Source of the DNA: Paenibacillus sacheonensis
GTDB lineage: Bacteria > Bacillota > Bacilli > Paenibacillales > Paenibacillaceae
NCBI RefSeq assembly: GCF_009909195.1
Contig: NZ_JAAAMU010000012.1
Coordinates: forward strand, 124,001 to 188,000
Direction of reading: 5' to 3'
Length of the DNA stretch: 64,000 nt
Under the pieces are notes generated by a model. The model was not told where the DNA came from and did no database searches. It worked only from the letters and a program-made list of their open reading frames with translations. Each line of letters begins with the position of its first letter. The stretch's first letter is position 1. Of the stretch, positions 45,140 to 55,400 are shown one piece after another. A program made the translations under genes and the position numbers.

Positions 45140-45381
45140 GTGCCGACCTTGCCGCCGTGAATGAGCTCCTGCCCGAGCTTCTCGAATAACGCGTCGACGA
45201 CTTGGGTCGGTCCCGGCAAATGCGGGAAGATCATCAGCAGAACTGCCAAAATCCAAGCGGCGGCGAACAGCGCGAAATGCACGAACCTTTCCCTCGGCTG
45301 CGCTTGAAGCACCCATTTCCACTGGAATGCGGCAATAAGAAGACTGATCGTCATTAAGCTCGGAATGGCGTAATTCGTCAT
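45136..45381 (-). CDS. Small two-helix germination protein (D-subunit-like)
   Basis: The 81-residue protein has two membrane helices (about 5-23 and 36-52) and a short C-terminal tail (VVDALFEKLGQELIHGGKVGT). Small two-helix D subunits in gerA-type operons of Bacillus and relatives modulate receptor function; size, topology and position fit that class. GGGGAGACA precedes ATG 45381, which overlaps the gerC-like stop (ATGA), and its own stop overlaps the next start. Confidence 0.75.
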   Translation of the reverse strand: MTNYAIPSLMTISLLIAAFQWKWVLQAQPRERFVHFALFAAAWILAVLLMIFPHLPGPTQVVDALFEKLGQELIHGGKVGT

Positions 45382-46589
45382 TGTCTCCCCTCCCTTTCCT
45401 TCTCGCTCGTCTGCACGTTGGATAAGCCCGGCCGCAGCAAGCGCGAGTTCGAAATCACCTTCACCTCGACCTCGGGAAAAATGTCGTCCCACTGCGATGC
45501 GTAACGATGCCATGTCTTCGGGTACGCGCGATGGAACTCCCCGGCAAAATCGAACGCGTCCGCCTTCAACCCCTTCTGCACGGCTCGAAGCGCAAGATTC
45601 ACGCGGTCGGTCATGTTCTTGTCTATCGCTTTCTCCACGCTGCGCACGGCCGCTTGGCTCGTCATCAGATTCGCGCTCGACGCATTCTGCAGCGCGTCGG
45701 TTTCGGCGTGAAGCCGAACCGTCATGCTCCATTTGCCATGCTCGATATGCGGCTTCAGCTTTGTCGTGCTGCGCAGCACTTTGGCGGAAACCGTACCGTC
45801 CGCTCCCGCGGGAGTTACCGTAAGGACCGCGGACTTGACTTCGTTGCGCAGCCAGAGGAGGCCCCTGGTCGTCTCTTCGTCGACGACGCCGATCATCCGA
45901 TCCTGCTTGAATATCGCGGTGCCGTTTTTGTAATTGGCCGTCGTGTCGGGATTGCTCTTCGTTCGCGGCTGATTCTGCTTGATCCAGGGCAGCGCCGCCG
46001 CGCCCGTCTCGTCGGAAAGCATCTTGGCCAGCTCGGTCATGGTCACGCTCATGGATAATTTGCTCTTCGCGATCTCCCGAAGCGCTTCCGAAGAATCCCG
46101 TTCCAGGACGGCCTGCATCTCGAGCACCCGTCTCGCCTTGCCCGCACTGACGTAGATGTAGGCCCGTTCCCTAGGCTGGGGCGCGCGCATCAGATAGTCC
46201 ACGTCATCCCGAATGCCGTGCCTGGCTTCGGATTCGCCGAAAATAATGACCTCGGCATGCCCCCAGAACAGCTTGCGCGGCAGCCTTTCCTGCAGATGCG
46301 AGAGCGCATCGGCAATATTCTCGCCGACCGCGGAATGTACGAAGGTGCTGGAGCTGCCGGTGCTGCTCTTCTGTCCCATCTCCATGCTGCCTCCCCCTCC
46401 GCTGGATGCGCGCGGAATGAAGATCTGCACGGCCAGCTCGATGCTCTTGTCATCGTGCCGGTCGATGGCCGCTCCCGTAATCAATCCAAGATCGTTGATT
46501 TCCGTTCGATCCCAGCATCCCGACAGCAGCGCCGCGCCCGCGACGGCCGCGGCCAGCAGCGCGAGCCTGCCGATCATTCGCATGCTCAT
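45378..46589 (-). CDS. Germinant receptor C subunit (Ger(x)C lipoprotein)
   Basis: The 403-residue lipoprotein has a signal ending LLSGC, then GCWDRTEINDLGLITGAAID, the mark of Ger(x)C proteins, and the C-terminal domain with NLALRAVQKGLKADAFDFAGEFHRAYPKTW. It would sit on the outer face of the inner spore membrane with the A and B subunits. A Ser/Gly-rich loop (ASSGGGGSMEMG) is near residue 60. Start ATG 46589 overlaps the upstream B gene by ATGA; longer readings would overlap gerB and are rejected. Confidence 0.9.
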   Translation of the reverse strand: MSMRMIGRLALLAAAVAGAALLSGCWDRTEINDLGLITGAAIDRHDDKSIELAVQIFIPRASSGGGGSMEMGQKSSTGSSSTFVHSAVGENIADALSHLQERLPRKLFWGHAEVIIFGESEARHGIRDDVDYLMRAPQPRERAYIYVSAGKARRVLEMQAVLERDSSEALREIAKSKLSMSVTMTELAKMLSDETGAAALPWIKQNQPRTKSNPDTTANYKNGTAIFKQDRMIGVVDEETTRGLLWLRNEVKSAVLTVTPAGADGTVSAKVLRSTTKLKPHIEHGKWSMTVRLHAETDALQNASSANLMTSQAAVRSVEKAIDKNMTDRVNLALRAVQKGLKADAFDFAGEFHRAYPKTWHRYASQWDDIFPEVEVKVISNSRLLRPGLSNVQTSEKEREGRQ

Positions 46590-47677
46590 GAAGCCCGCGC
46601 CCCCCTTGCCGCGGCGATGCCCAGCATCAGGACCGGTATAAACACCTGCGTGAGCAGCGAGAGCATCGGAACGCTGGTCCCGAGCAAGTTCCGCAAATCC
46701 TCGAAGTCCGACGCGCACCAGAGACTGAACAGGATCATCAGCAAGCCGATCGGCGCGATCATAAAGCGGTAATCTTTCAGCCGCAGCAGCTGGGCCGTAC
46801 CGAGCGAGGCGGCGTAATACACGACCATGATTTTGATGAAGATCGCGACGAGCCAAGCCGCCATCAGCAAGGATTCGATGTGCTCGATGAAGTCCGACAA
46901 AGAGACGTAGCGGACCGCGATGAGGAACGGATAATTGAAGCCCCTGTTCACATTGCCGAAAATGTAAAGCACCGCCAGGTTGATGCACAGCATCGTCAGC
47001 AGCACGGTAAGGAGGCTGATCAACAGCCACTTGAATGCGGAGATGCTTTTCTTTACCAAGTAGGGCAGGAAAATCGATACGATAAAATACTGCGAATACC
47101 AGGAAGAAAGCACGAGCGAGGAGCGCAGGACGGGCATCGGGCCGTATTCCAGCATAGGGAACATTTCCTTCGCGTTCATATCCGGCACCATGATGATCAG
47201 CATAAAGATGATGATGACGAGCGCCGCCGGAATCAGGAGCTGCGACGTCCTCACCCACACTTCGACGCCTTGATGCAGCGCGTAGGCGCATACGATCATC
47301 AAACTGGAGATGACGAACACCATCGGGGTATGCAGCAGGAAGGTCGTGGCGATGAATTCGCCGTATTCCCGAATGACGATCCCGTTCGTATATAGGAAGG
47401 AGAATAGATAAAAGGCAGCCAGCATTCGCCCGAGAACGGTCCCCAGCACGAGCTCGCAGTACTCGATGAACGTTTTCCCCTTAAATCGGTCATGCAGCTT
47501 GCACATGACGAAGATAATGACCAGGCCGATTACGGATGACACGATCGGCACGATCCACATGTCGCGGCCGGCCGTGTTCATCGTGATGCTCGGTACCGCG
47601 AGCGCAGCTGTGGCGAGTATGGTCGGATGCATGAAAATTGCCAGCTGCAGCGGCGATATACGGCCTTTTTCGATCAT
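46586..47677 (-). CDS. Germinant receptor B subunit, first copy (GerAB-like)
   Basis: The 363-residue protein has about ten helices and the family start KGRISPLQLAIFMHPTILATA, with GKTFIEYCELVLGTVLGRML and a middle YPFLIAVRYVSLSDFIEHIESL stretch. It lies between the A and C genes, the normal gerA order A-B-C. Its ATG overlaps the gerAA-like stop by four bases. Only distant similarity to the second B copy is visible, so the two were not made by a recent duplication. Confidence 0.88.
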   Translation of the reverse strand: MIEKGRISPLQLAIFMHPTILATAALAVPSITMNTAGRDMWIVPIVSSVIGLVIIFVMCKLHDRFKGKTFIEYCELVLGTVLGRMLAAFYLFSFLYTNGIVIREYGEFIATTFLLHTPMVFVISSLMIVCAYALHQGVEVWVRTSQLLIPAALVIIIFMLIIMVPDMNAKEMFPMLEYGPMPVLRSSLVLSSWYSQYFIVSIFLPYLVKKSISAFKWLLISLLTVLLTMLCINLAVLYIFGNVNRGFNYPFLIAVRYVSLSDFIEHIESLLMAAWLVAIFIKIMVVYYAASLGTAQLLRLKDYRFMIAPIGLLMILFSLWCASDFEDLRNLLGTSVPMLSLLTQVFIPVLMLGIAAARGARAS

Positions 47678-49191
47678 GAGGACTCATTCCCTTTTGGCGG
47701 TTCTGGTTTCAAATTCGTCGCTTGGCGGTTCGGATTCGGCGATTTCCCGGTCAGGCTCGGCCGCTTGCGCTGCATCCAAATCGGCGGACGCGACAGCACG
47801 TCCTTCATCTCCGAGCCTCTCATCGGCGCGATCGGCTGCAAATACGGCACGCCGAAGGAACGCAGCGAGCAGAGGTGGATGACGATGACGATGATACCCA
47901 GCATGAGGCCAAGCAGGCCCAGCACGCCGGAGAGGATCATGATGGGGAAGCGCAGCATCCGAATGGCGATCCCGCTGCTGTACTGCGGAATCATGAAGGA
48001 AGCGATTCCCGTGATGGCAACGACCATGACCATCGGCGCGGATACGAGGCCGGCTGACGTCGCGGCTTGGCCGATGACGAGGGCGCCGACGATGCTGACG
48101 GCGGCGCCGACCTGTTTGGGCAGGCGCACGCCCGCTTCGCGCAAGGCCTCGAACGAGATTTCCATCAGAAGCGCCTCCACGAGCGCGGGGAACGGGATGT
48201 CTTCCCTGGACTTCGCGATGCTGAGCAGCAGCGAGGTCGGCACCATCTCCTGATGGAAGGTCAGAATCGAGACGTACAAGGAAGGCAGAATCAGCGTCAT
48301 GATAAAAAACAGATAGCGGAGCCAGCGGATGAGCGTGCCGATATAGAAGCGCTGGTAATAATCCTCCGGGGATTGCAGCATGGAGTACAGCGTTGCCGGC
48401 GCGATAAGGACGAACGGCGTGCCGTCGACCAGGATCGCGATTCGGCCTTCGAGCAGGCCGGAGCTGACGACGTCGGGGCGTTCCGATACTTGCATTTGCG
48501 GGAAAGGAGAGAACGGACTGTCTTCGATCAAACCCTCCACGTACCCGCTCTCCAGGATACCGTCGATGTCGATGCCGGCAATCCGCTCCTGCGCTTCCGC
48601 TACCAACGCATCGCTGGCGACGCCCTCGAGGTAGACAAGGTTCACTTCCGTGCGGGTTTGACGGCCGAGCCGAAAGGGCAGCATCTTGAGCGCGGGCGTC
48701 TTGATCTTGCGGCGCAGCATGGCACGATTGATGCTGATCGTCTCCGTGAAGCCCTCGCGGGGGCCGCGCACGACGGATTCCGCGGAAGGCTCCTCGATGG
48801 AGCGCTTCTCCCATTTGGCCAGCCCCATGGCGAAGCATTGCGTCAGTCCGTCCACGAACAACAGGACGCAGCCGGTGCTGACATGCAAAATGGCATCTTC
48901 GATCGAATCGACCGCGAGTACATTGGAAACGGAAAGCGCTCCTCCAAGTACCCCCAGGGCATTGCCGTCATCAAGCGCAGTTTCCGACTCGCGGAGCGCC
49001 CGGATGATATGCTGGTCCAGGACTTCCACGTTGACCAAGCCGTCGATGAACAATACGAAGGCATCTCTTGCTCCGCCGAGCTTCATCTCGCGAAAGATAA
49101 CATCCTCGCACTTCGAATAAATGCCGGTCAGCAGCTTATAATTAACAGCCAGTTCGGGAGAAACGGCCTGCGGGGAAGCATCGGTGTTCAT
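47674..49191 (-). CDS. Germinant receptor A subunit (GerAA-like)
   Basis: The 505-residue protein has a large N-terminal soluble domain (1-270, with YSKCEDVIFREM and SPFSPFPQMQVSERPD) and a C-terminal group of membrane helices (about 285-450) followed by a basic Pro-rich tail. SERPDVVSSGLLEGRIAILVDG is the family hallmark. It is the first gene of the ger operon A-B-C-D-B. AAGGAG precedes ATG 49191. Operons of this type are made in the forespore under sigma-G. Confidence 0.92.
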   Translation of the reverse strand: MNTDASPQAVSPELAVNYKLLTGIYSKCEDVIFREMKLGGARDAFVLFIDGLVNVEVLDQHIIRALRESETALDDGNALGVLGGALSVSNVLAVDSIEDAILHVSTGCVLLFVDGLTQCFAMGLAKWEKRSIEEPSAESVVRGPREGFTETISINRAMLRRKIKTPALKMLPFRLGRQTRTEVNLVYLEGVASDALVAEAQERIAGIDIDGILESGYVEGLIEDSPFSPFPQMQVSERPDVVSSGLLEGRIAILVDGTPFVLIAPATLYSMLQSPEDYYQRFYIGTLIRWLRYLFFIMTLILPSLYVSILTFHQEMVPTSLLLSIAKSREDIPFPALVEALLMEISFEALREAGVRLPKQVGAAVSIVGALVIGQAATSAGLVSAPMVMVVAITGIASFMIPQYSSGIAIRMLRFPIMILSGVLGLLGLMLGIIVIVIHLCSLRSFGVPYLQPIAPMRGSEMKDVLSRPPIWMQRKRPSLTGKSPNPNRQATNLKPEPPKGNESS

Positions 49192-49228
49192 GGGCAGTCT
49201 CCTTGTCGGTATTCCTTCTTAATTTTTC

Positions 49229-49256
49229 CATAATGCGCGTTCCGTAAACGCCATCC
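49229..49256 (-). promoter_or_regulatory. Possible sigma-G-like promoter of the ger operon
   Basis: On the minus strand GGATG (plus 49252-49256) and CATTATG (49229-49235) are 16 bases apart, close to the sigma-G pattern, about 40 bases ahead of gerAA. Position and gene type fit; the match is imperfect. Confidence 0.4.
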
Positions 49257-49292
49257 GACAATTGTTCGGCAGCGTTTGACACGGGTGCGAAG

Positions 49293-49341
49293 TAAAAAAG
49301 CCGCATCCGCCCGGCTCAAAATCTTCCGGTTGGATGCAGCT
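49293..49341 (-). terminator. Terminator of the aldo/keto reductase gene
   Basis: AAGCCGCATCC and GGATGCAGCTT pair with one bulge or mismatch, followed on the minus strand by TTTTTTAC. Confidence 0.8.
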
Positions 49342-49435
49342 TCACCCGCTGCTTCTTGCGTGCTTCTGGTATACCTATACGCCCTTTCAATGGCAGTTCG
49401 TGACAACCGATGAAAGCCGATGACAGATCATGCAG

Positions 49436-50416
49436 TCATGGAAGCCGATAGACCGCAAAGGGCTCCCCGTGGCGGAAAGTCTCGCTCGTGGCGTCCAGCT
49501 CGGCTAGGAGCGCGGGCGTCAGCGTGATCGACAGACTGCTCCGATTATCCTCCACCTGGCCTGGATTCGTCGCGCCCGCGATGACTGTAGCTACGCCAGG
49601 CTGAGCCATCAGCCAAGCCAGCGCCAGCGCGCCGGGCCGGCAGCCATGTTCGTTCGCGATGTCGGCAACCTTTTGGCCAAGCGCCAGCTCGCGCTCCCCC
49701 ATGAAGCGATTGAAATTCGGGTCGGTTTCGGCTCGCGATCCCTTCGGCGCCGGGCCGGACGGGGAAGAAGCGTATTTGCCGCTCAGTATGCCTCCGGCAA
49801 GCGGGAAATAAGGAATGATGCCGACCCCCTGATCCAGGCAGGCCGGAACGAGCTCGCGCTCCGGGGTACGATCGGCCAGCGAATAGCTGACTTGCGTGGA
49901 TATGTAACGGCTGAATCCTTGGAAAGCGCTGATGCCGAGCGCCTTCGTCAGCTCCCAGGCCGCGTAATTCGACGCGCCGATATAACGCACTTTGCCCGCG
50001 CGGATGAAGTCGTCCAGCGTGCGAAGCGTTTCTTCGAGCGGCGTATGCGGATCGAAGGTATGGATTTGGTACAGATCGACATAATCGGTTTGAAGCCGCT
50101 TCAGGCTCTCCTCCAGTTCACGCTGCAGATGATACCGGGAGGAGCCGCTGCCGTTCGGTCCTTCCCTGCGAGGCAGTCCCGCTTTCGTAGCCAGGACGAC
50201 GCTGCCGCGTTTTCCTTTCAATGCATGCCCGATAATCGTTTCCGATTCCGTGCCCGCATAGATGTTGGCCGTGTCGATGAAATTAATTCCGCTATCCAGC
50301 GCGCTGTCGATGATTGCGGTCGATGCGGCGCGGTCGGCGCGTTTGCCGAACGCGTTCGTGCCGAGCCCGAGCACCGATACGGCAAGCCCGCTCCTTCCAA
50401 GAAGACGGTAGTCCAT
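49436..50416 (-). CDS. Aldo/keto reductase
   Basis: The 326-residue NADPH enzyme has the TIM-barrel AKR marks: LGLGTNAFGKR, DSALDSGINFIDTANIYAG with the catalytic Asp and Tyr region, YVDLYQIHTFDPHTPLEETL and YIGASNYAAWEL. It belongs to the YghZ/Tas-like branch with a late loop for nucleotide binding (GATNPGQVEDN). AGGAGTG precedes ATG 50416. The substrate is unknown. It is a single-gene unit with a terminator, divergent from thrC. Confidence 0.9.
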   Translation of the reverse strand: MDYRLLGRSGLAVSVLGLGTNAFGKRADRAASTAIIDSALDSGINFIDTANIYAGTESETIIGHALKGKRGSVVLATKAGLPRREGPNGSGSSRYHLQRELEESLKRLQTDYVDLYQIHTFDPHTPLEETLRTLDDFIRAGKVRYIGASNYAAWELTKALGISAFQGFSRYISTQVSYSLADRTPERELVPACLDQGVGIIPYFPLAGGILSGKYASSPSGPAPKGSRAETDPNFNRFMGERELALGQKVADIANEHGCRPGALALAWLMAQPGVATVIAGATNPGQVEDNRSSLSITLTPALLAELDATSETFRHGEPFAVYRLP

Positions 50417-50537
50417 GGTCGATCACTCCTATCCGTGTAAGAATATACGTCTATCCGACAAGATTAGTATCCCGCCAGCCCTGAATCATGTCAAATCGCC
50501 CCAATCCGAAATTATGATGGGAATTACGCGCGAATTT

Positions 50538-50546
50538 TGATACAAT
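50538..50546 (+). promoter_or_regulatory. Extended -10 of thrC
   Basis: TTTGATACAAT (TACAAT at 50541-50546) forms an extended -10 box 29 bases ahead of ATG 50575. No T-box or riboswitch-like fold is seen in the short leader. Confidence 0.5.
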
Positions 50547-50574
50547 AATTGAAAATTTGTTGAAGGGGATCGTT

Positions 50575-51963
50575 ATGGACTATATCAGCACACGAGGGAA
50601 AATCGCACCTGTCGGCTTTATCGACGCTGTCCTGATGGGATTGGCGGACGACGGCGGACTGATCGTTCCGAGTCACCTCCCGCAATTATCCGAAGCAACG
50701 CTGCGCGCGTGGCAGCAGCTCTCTTATCCGGAGCTCGCCCTGGAGCTGTTCTCGCTCTTTGTCGACGGCGAGATTCCTCGGGAAGAACTGAAGCAGCTGG
50801 TCGACGAAAGCTACGGCACGTTCCGCGACGACGAAGTCACGCCCGTACGGCGCGTGAACAACAGCCTGCACATTCTGGAGCTGTTCCACGGTCCCACGTT
50901 CGCGTTCAAAGATATCGCCTTGCAATTTCTCGGCAACCTCTACGGCTATATTTCGAAGAAACGCAATTCGACCATCCATATCCTCGGCGCGACCTCCGGC
51001 GATACCGGCGCCTCCGCGATCGAAGGCGTGCGCGGCAAAGAAGGCATTCGCATCTGCATCCTGCACCCGCACGGCAAAGTGAGCAAAGTGCAGGAGCTGC
51101 AAATGACGACGGTCGACGACGCCAACGTGCTGAACCTTGCCGTCGACGGCAACTTCGACGACTGCCAGCGCATCATCAAGGAGCTGTTCGCGGACGTCTC
51201 TTTCAAGCAGCAGTATCACCTGCGCGCTATCAATTCCATCAACATCGCGCGGATTCTGGCGCAGACGGTCTATTATTTCTACGCTTACTTCCAGCTGGCC
51301 AAGCAGGGCCAAGGCGAGAAGGTCAACTTCAGCGTGCCGACAGGCAACTTCGGCGATATTTTCGCGGGCTACTTGGCCAAACGGATGGGGCTGCCGATCC
51401 ACAAGCTCATTCTGGCGACGAACGAGAACAACATCCTGGAGCATTTCGTGACGGCAGGCGTCTATCAGCCGGGCGAATTCCGCGGCACGCACAGCCCGTC
51501 CATGGATATCCAGGTCGCCAGCAATTTCGAGCGTTACCTGTATTACTTGAACGGCGAAGACGCAGGCGCGATCTCAGGTCTGATGGACGGCTTCAAGCGC
51601 GACGGCCAAATCGTCGTCAACGGCGCCGTCCTCGAGCAGGTGCAAGCCGACTTCGCGGCATATGCCGTGAAGAACGACGAATGCCTGAGCGAAATCAGCA
51701 GCTGCTACAACGAGTACGGCTATCTGCTCGACCCGCATACGGCATGCGGCGTTGCCGCGGCGCACCGCTTCACGGCGGAAGACGAAGTGACGGTCGCCTT
51801 GTCCACGGCGCATCCGGCCAAGTTCGACGAAGCGATCCGCCTCATCGACATCAAGCAAACGACGCCGGTCGAGATCCAAGCGCTGTCCGACAAGCCGCAA
51901 TTCCAGACGCGCGTCGTCGGTACGAACGAAGCCGTGTCGGAGCAGCTGGTTCGCTTCTTCTAA
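50575..51963 (+). CDS. thrC: Threonine synthase (long, class I type)
   Basis: The 462-residue PLP enzyme turns O-phosphohomoserine into threonine. Marks: N-terminal DYISTRGKIAPVGFIDAVLMGLADDGGL (noted in part), the PLP lysine in GPTFAFKDIALQFLG, HILGATSGDTGASAIEGV and VPTGNFGDIFAGYLAKRMGL. It is the long type of E. coli or yeast, not the 352-residue Bacillus type. AAGGGGATC precedes ATG 50575; an upstream TTG-start reading is less likely. A strong terminator follows. Confidence 0.95.
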   Translation: MDYISTRGKIAPVGFIDAVLMGLADDGGLIVPSHLPQLSEATLRAWQQLSYPELALELFSLFVDGEIPREELKQLVDESYGTFRDDEVTPVRRVNNSLHILELFHGPTFAFKDIALQFLGNLYGYISKKRNSTIHILGATSGDTGASAIEGVRGKEGIRICILHPHGKVSKVQELQMTTVDDANVLNLAVDGNFDDCQRIIKELFADVSFKQQYHLRAINSINIARILAQTVYYFYAYFQLAKQGQGEKVNFSVPTGNFGDIFAGYLAKRMGLPIHKLILATNENNILEHFVTAGVYQPGEFRGTHSPSMDIQVASNFERYLYYLNGEDAGAISGLMDGFKRDGQIVVNGAVLEQVQADFAAYAVKNDECLSEISSCYNEYGYLLDPHTACGVAAAHRFTAEDEVTVALSTAHPAKFDEAIRLIDIKQTTPVEIQALSDKPQFQTRVVGTNEAVSEQLVRFF

Positions 51964-51994
51964 ACGATTGAAATCGTAACAATACTTGCAATAT

Positions 51995-52040
51995 GAACAG
52001 CCCCCGCATGGATTACATCATCCTTGCGGGGGCTGTTTTC
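51995..52040 (+). terminator. Terminator of thrC
   Basis: AACAGCCCCCGCA and TGCGGGGGCTGTT pair, followed by TTCTTGCTTT. Confidence 0.92.
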
Positions 52041-52189
52041 TTGCTTTAAGTGCTTCAAACAACAAATGGACATCGCATCCCGCGAGCCCTCTGGCAATCG
52101 TGTTAGCTGGCTTGAATGTCCGATATTCGCCCAAATCGGAGCATGAGGCGCACCTAGTTTGCTCAAAAGATATAAATTAAGTGCTCGAG

Positions 52190-52310
52190 GAAGGCAGTTT
52201 CGGCGCCGGTTCGGGGCCGGTTTGGCCGGTAAAGCTGCTGCTATGCAGCTTTCGGCGCCGTTCGGGGCCGGTTCGGCTGGAAAAGCTGCTGCTGCGCTGC
52301 TTTCCAATTC
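52190..52310. repeat. Duplicated 51-52 base GC-rich unit in a gene-free stretch
   Basis: Between thrC and the GH16 gene (51964-52429) I see terminators and two copies of a GC-rich unit, starting CAGTTTCGGCGCCGGTTCGG near 52195 and CAGCTTTCGGCGCCGTTCGG near 52246; the second lost one base. Both end AAAGCTGCTGCT. All reading frames through it are low-complexity and lack a ribosome site, so I read it as non-coding. The region 52041-52190 shows nothing clear. Confidence 0.6.
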
Positions 52311-52387
52311 GCTGCTTTTCCTCCAAATGTAGTGCACCAGGTGCCCCTCTTGCTCGCACTCGCCGTGTTTCCAGCCAGCCATCCACA

Positions 52388-52415
52388 TAAAAGAACCCCG
52401 CATTCCGCGGGGTCC
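52388..52415 (-). terminator. Terminator of the GH16 gene
   Basis: ACCCCGC (52395-52401) and GCGGGGT (52407-52413) pair, followed on the minus strand by TCTTTTATG. Confidence 0.8.
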
Positions 52416-52429
52416 TCTTGTACGAATAA

Positions 52430-55400
52430 TCAGTCAGCCAAAATCAAATCTCCGAATTGCGCCGGATCTTTGCCGTTCGCGATGCCGCCCATGTAGGACA
52501 ACCAGCCCTTGCGGCCCGAACCATCGCTGTCGTTAATGACGAACGAGATTCCGATGTCCTTCGAACCGGCATAAGCAGCCGGACGGATATCGTCCCAATC
52601 GAAAGCGAGCGTGTACGTCGTCGTCTTCGCGACTTCATCCCGCTTCACGAAGCTGTGGCTCCGCGTGAGCAGCTGGCCGTAGCTGAGGCCGAGCGCCGCG
52701 TAATCCGACCGGTCGACCGCGATGCCGTATGCGCCGGTCGACGAGTTCAGCGCCGAAGTGAAGCTGAGGTGAGGACCGCCGGCGACAGGGCCTGCCGCGC
52801 GGGCCGGGTCGAACGACACCTGCAGGCTGTCGCCTGCCCAGGCGTCGACGATGTTGGCCTGCGTCATGGAATGGACGTCATCCTTCACCTGAACGGTCAA
52901 GTACAGGTAATCGTCATCCCATTTCGCTTTCGCCGTCGCGCTTTGGTCATTGACGCCTCCCCATGTGCCGGACGCTTGGGAAGCCTGATTGAGCACCACA
53001 TCCGTCGCTCCCGTCCATTCGCCGGCGTGAATCGTGCCGTCGATCGTGATCGGCGTCGCCGTCTTCTTCGCCGCCAGCGCGCTGATCGCACGCTGCACGT
53101 CGAAGCTGTAGCCGTTCAGCGAGACATGGAACGTGAACGAACCGGGCGCGTAGCCGTCCAGCGTCGGGATCGTGAAGACCGCCGTCCCCGATGCATTCGC
53201 GGCAACGGAGGAGATCGTCTTCGACTGCGTCCATCCGTTCGGGCCGGAAGCATTAATAACGATGTTCGACACCGCGCCTGCCGCATGGTTGCTGTATTTG
53301 AAATTCAAGTTATAGCCGCCCGAGGCGTTCAGCGACGGTGAAATCTCCGTGTTGTACAACCCTTTGGTCGTGAAGCCGACGTTCTTCGTCGGGTACGTCG
53401 TGCCGCCCGCAACCGGCGTAATGCCGATCGTGCCTTGGAACTGTTGGAAGCTCGCCGGCACGCCCAGCACGATCGTATCCTTCGCATGACCCGAAGCAAA
53501 GCTGCCGCCCGAAGCGACCGACCAGCCCGTCGGCAGGGTCATGTTGTACGTGCCGGACAATGCCTGCACGTCGGAACCGCGCTGGATATCGATGGATACC
53601 GTGCTGCCCGGCGTGGCCGTCGTCTCCGTGAATAACGGCGTGAAGCCCGTATTCTGAACTTGGAACACCCGTACCCAGTCTACGTACATCTCGCCCGTAT
53701 TCCCGTAGCGGTCGAAGCCGCCGCGGTAGGAATCGGCATCGCTCTTGCGGAACGCATTGTTGATCATGAAGTAGTTGCCCACCGTCCAGCTGCGATCCAG
53801 CGTGGCATGCGAGGAATTCGGAATATATTGATCGTCGAAATAATAGTACGTCGTATCTTCCGTAATCAGCATGCCGTACGTATGCCAGCCTTCGGACAGG
53901 TTCACGCCGCTGCCGAAGTTGTTCGTGCTGGCCGTGCCGCCCGTATGGATGCCGCCGTAGCCGTCGCCCCACGTATGATGATTGTACGTCGTCGTGGTCG
54001 GATTGCCGCCCATGTACGCCTCGAGCACGTCGAGCTCGTCATTGCCGGGTCTGCCGTTCGGATCGTTCGGCGTCAGCGTCCAGAATGCCGGCCACAAGCC
54101 CGGATTCGGAGGCAGGAACAGACGGGTCTCGAAGTATTGGGCCGCGCCCGGCTTCGTCACGAAGCCCGAGCCGTCGGTACCCATCGAAGCGAGGAAGCCG
54201 GTCGTGAACTTCTGGCCCCAGTTCGGCTCGATAACCGCGTTCCAGTTCTTCGTCTCGATCTTCATGTAATCCGAGTTTACGATCGAGAACGGACTGTAAT
54301 TAACCGCGGCGCCGTAGGTCCAGTTCGGCGGCGTGAATTTGGCATCCGCATACTCCGGCCAGCCGTATGGATCCGGCTTGGCAGCCGCGTACTTGGTATC
54401 GCCCGTGCCGGTGTACGAGATCGTCGGCAGCGTCGTAAAGTCGTCCAGGAACACCTGCTGCATCGTCAGCCCATGGGCCGCGATGGCCGCAGGAACCGTG
54501 CTGCGGGTATTGCCCGGTCCGCCGTTCCATGCCGTAGATCCCGCATTGTTGACGATCTGCAGGTAGCTGTCGTCAGACTCGCCGTTCGCGTTCCAAGCCC
54601 GGATATGGATGGCTGCCGGCCCTTTCGGGAAGTCCGAAGCATTGAACGTGAAACTGCCTTTGCCGCTATCGTTCTGATCGAGCGTAATGTCGGCGGATGT
54701 CAGCGGCTTCATGTAACCGTAAGGATTCGTATGCGCGCTGTCCGGCGCGTGCAGCGACTCGGCGCTTGCCTTCGTGAAACCGGGCGCATAGAACGTTACG
54801 CCGACCGTGCCGCTGCTAACCGTCGAATAATACGCCGGGCTCGTCACGTTGATCAGCTTGAACTTGTACGGACTCGTTCCGCCGCCTTGGCTCGGCGTAT
54901 ATTCGAACGCCTTGATCAGCGCGTACGCGCTGCCGGAGATGGATTTGCCCGACACTTTGACCGTGAGGGTATGGGCGCCGGCCGGCAGGCCGGTTTCCTC
55001 GAATACGTTGGCCGAATCCACCCATGCCGCATTGTACGTATCGACCGTGCTCTCGAGGAGGCCGTCGATGTACACCTTTACGATGCCGCCCTGGCTCTGC
55101 TTCGTCATGTACAGCGCGATCGTCGTCCCCGTAAAGTGGAAATCGACCGACTCGTCGGCATTATCCACGTTATCGTACATCCATGACCAGCCGTCGCTCC
55201 ACCAGCCGGCGCCGTTAAACGTGAATTCCGGCTCTGCCGCATTGGTGGTCCATGCGCCGGAATGCGGATTGCTGCTCGCGTTCACGACGATTTTGTCCGG
55301 ATCCGTGCCCGGATCGGGATTCGACTGCTCGGAGCCGTAGTCGAACGCCTTAATCAACACGTAGGCATCGCCCGAGATCGATTTGCCGGCCACCTCGACC

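Noticed and set aside
51960-52403. Minus-strand frame of 147 codons between thrC and the GH16 gene
   Set aside because: It runs through the thrC terminator and the duplicated GC-rich unit, starts without a ribosome site and is low-complexity.
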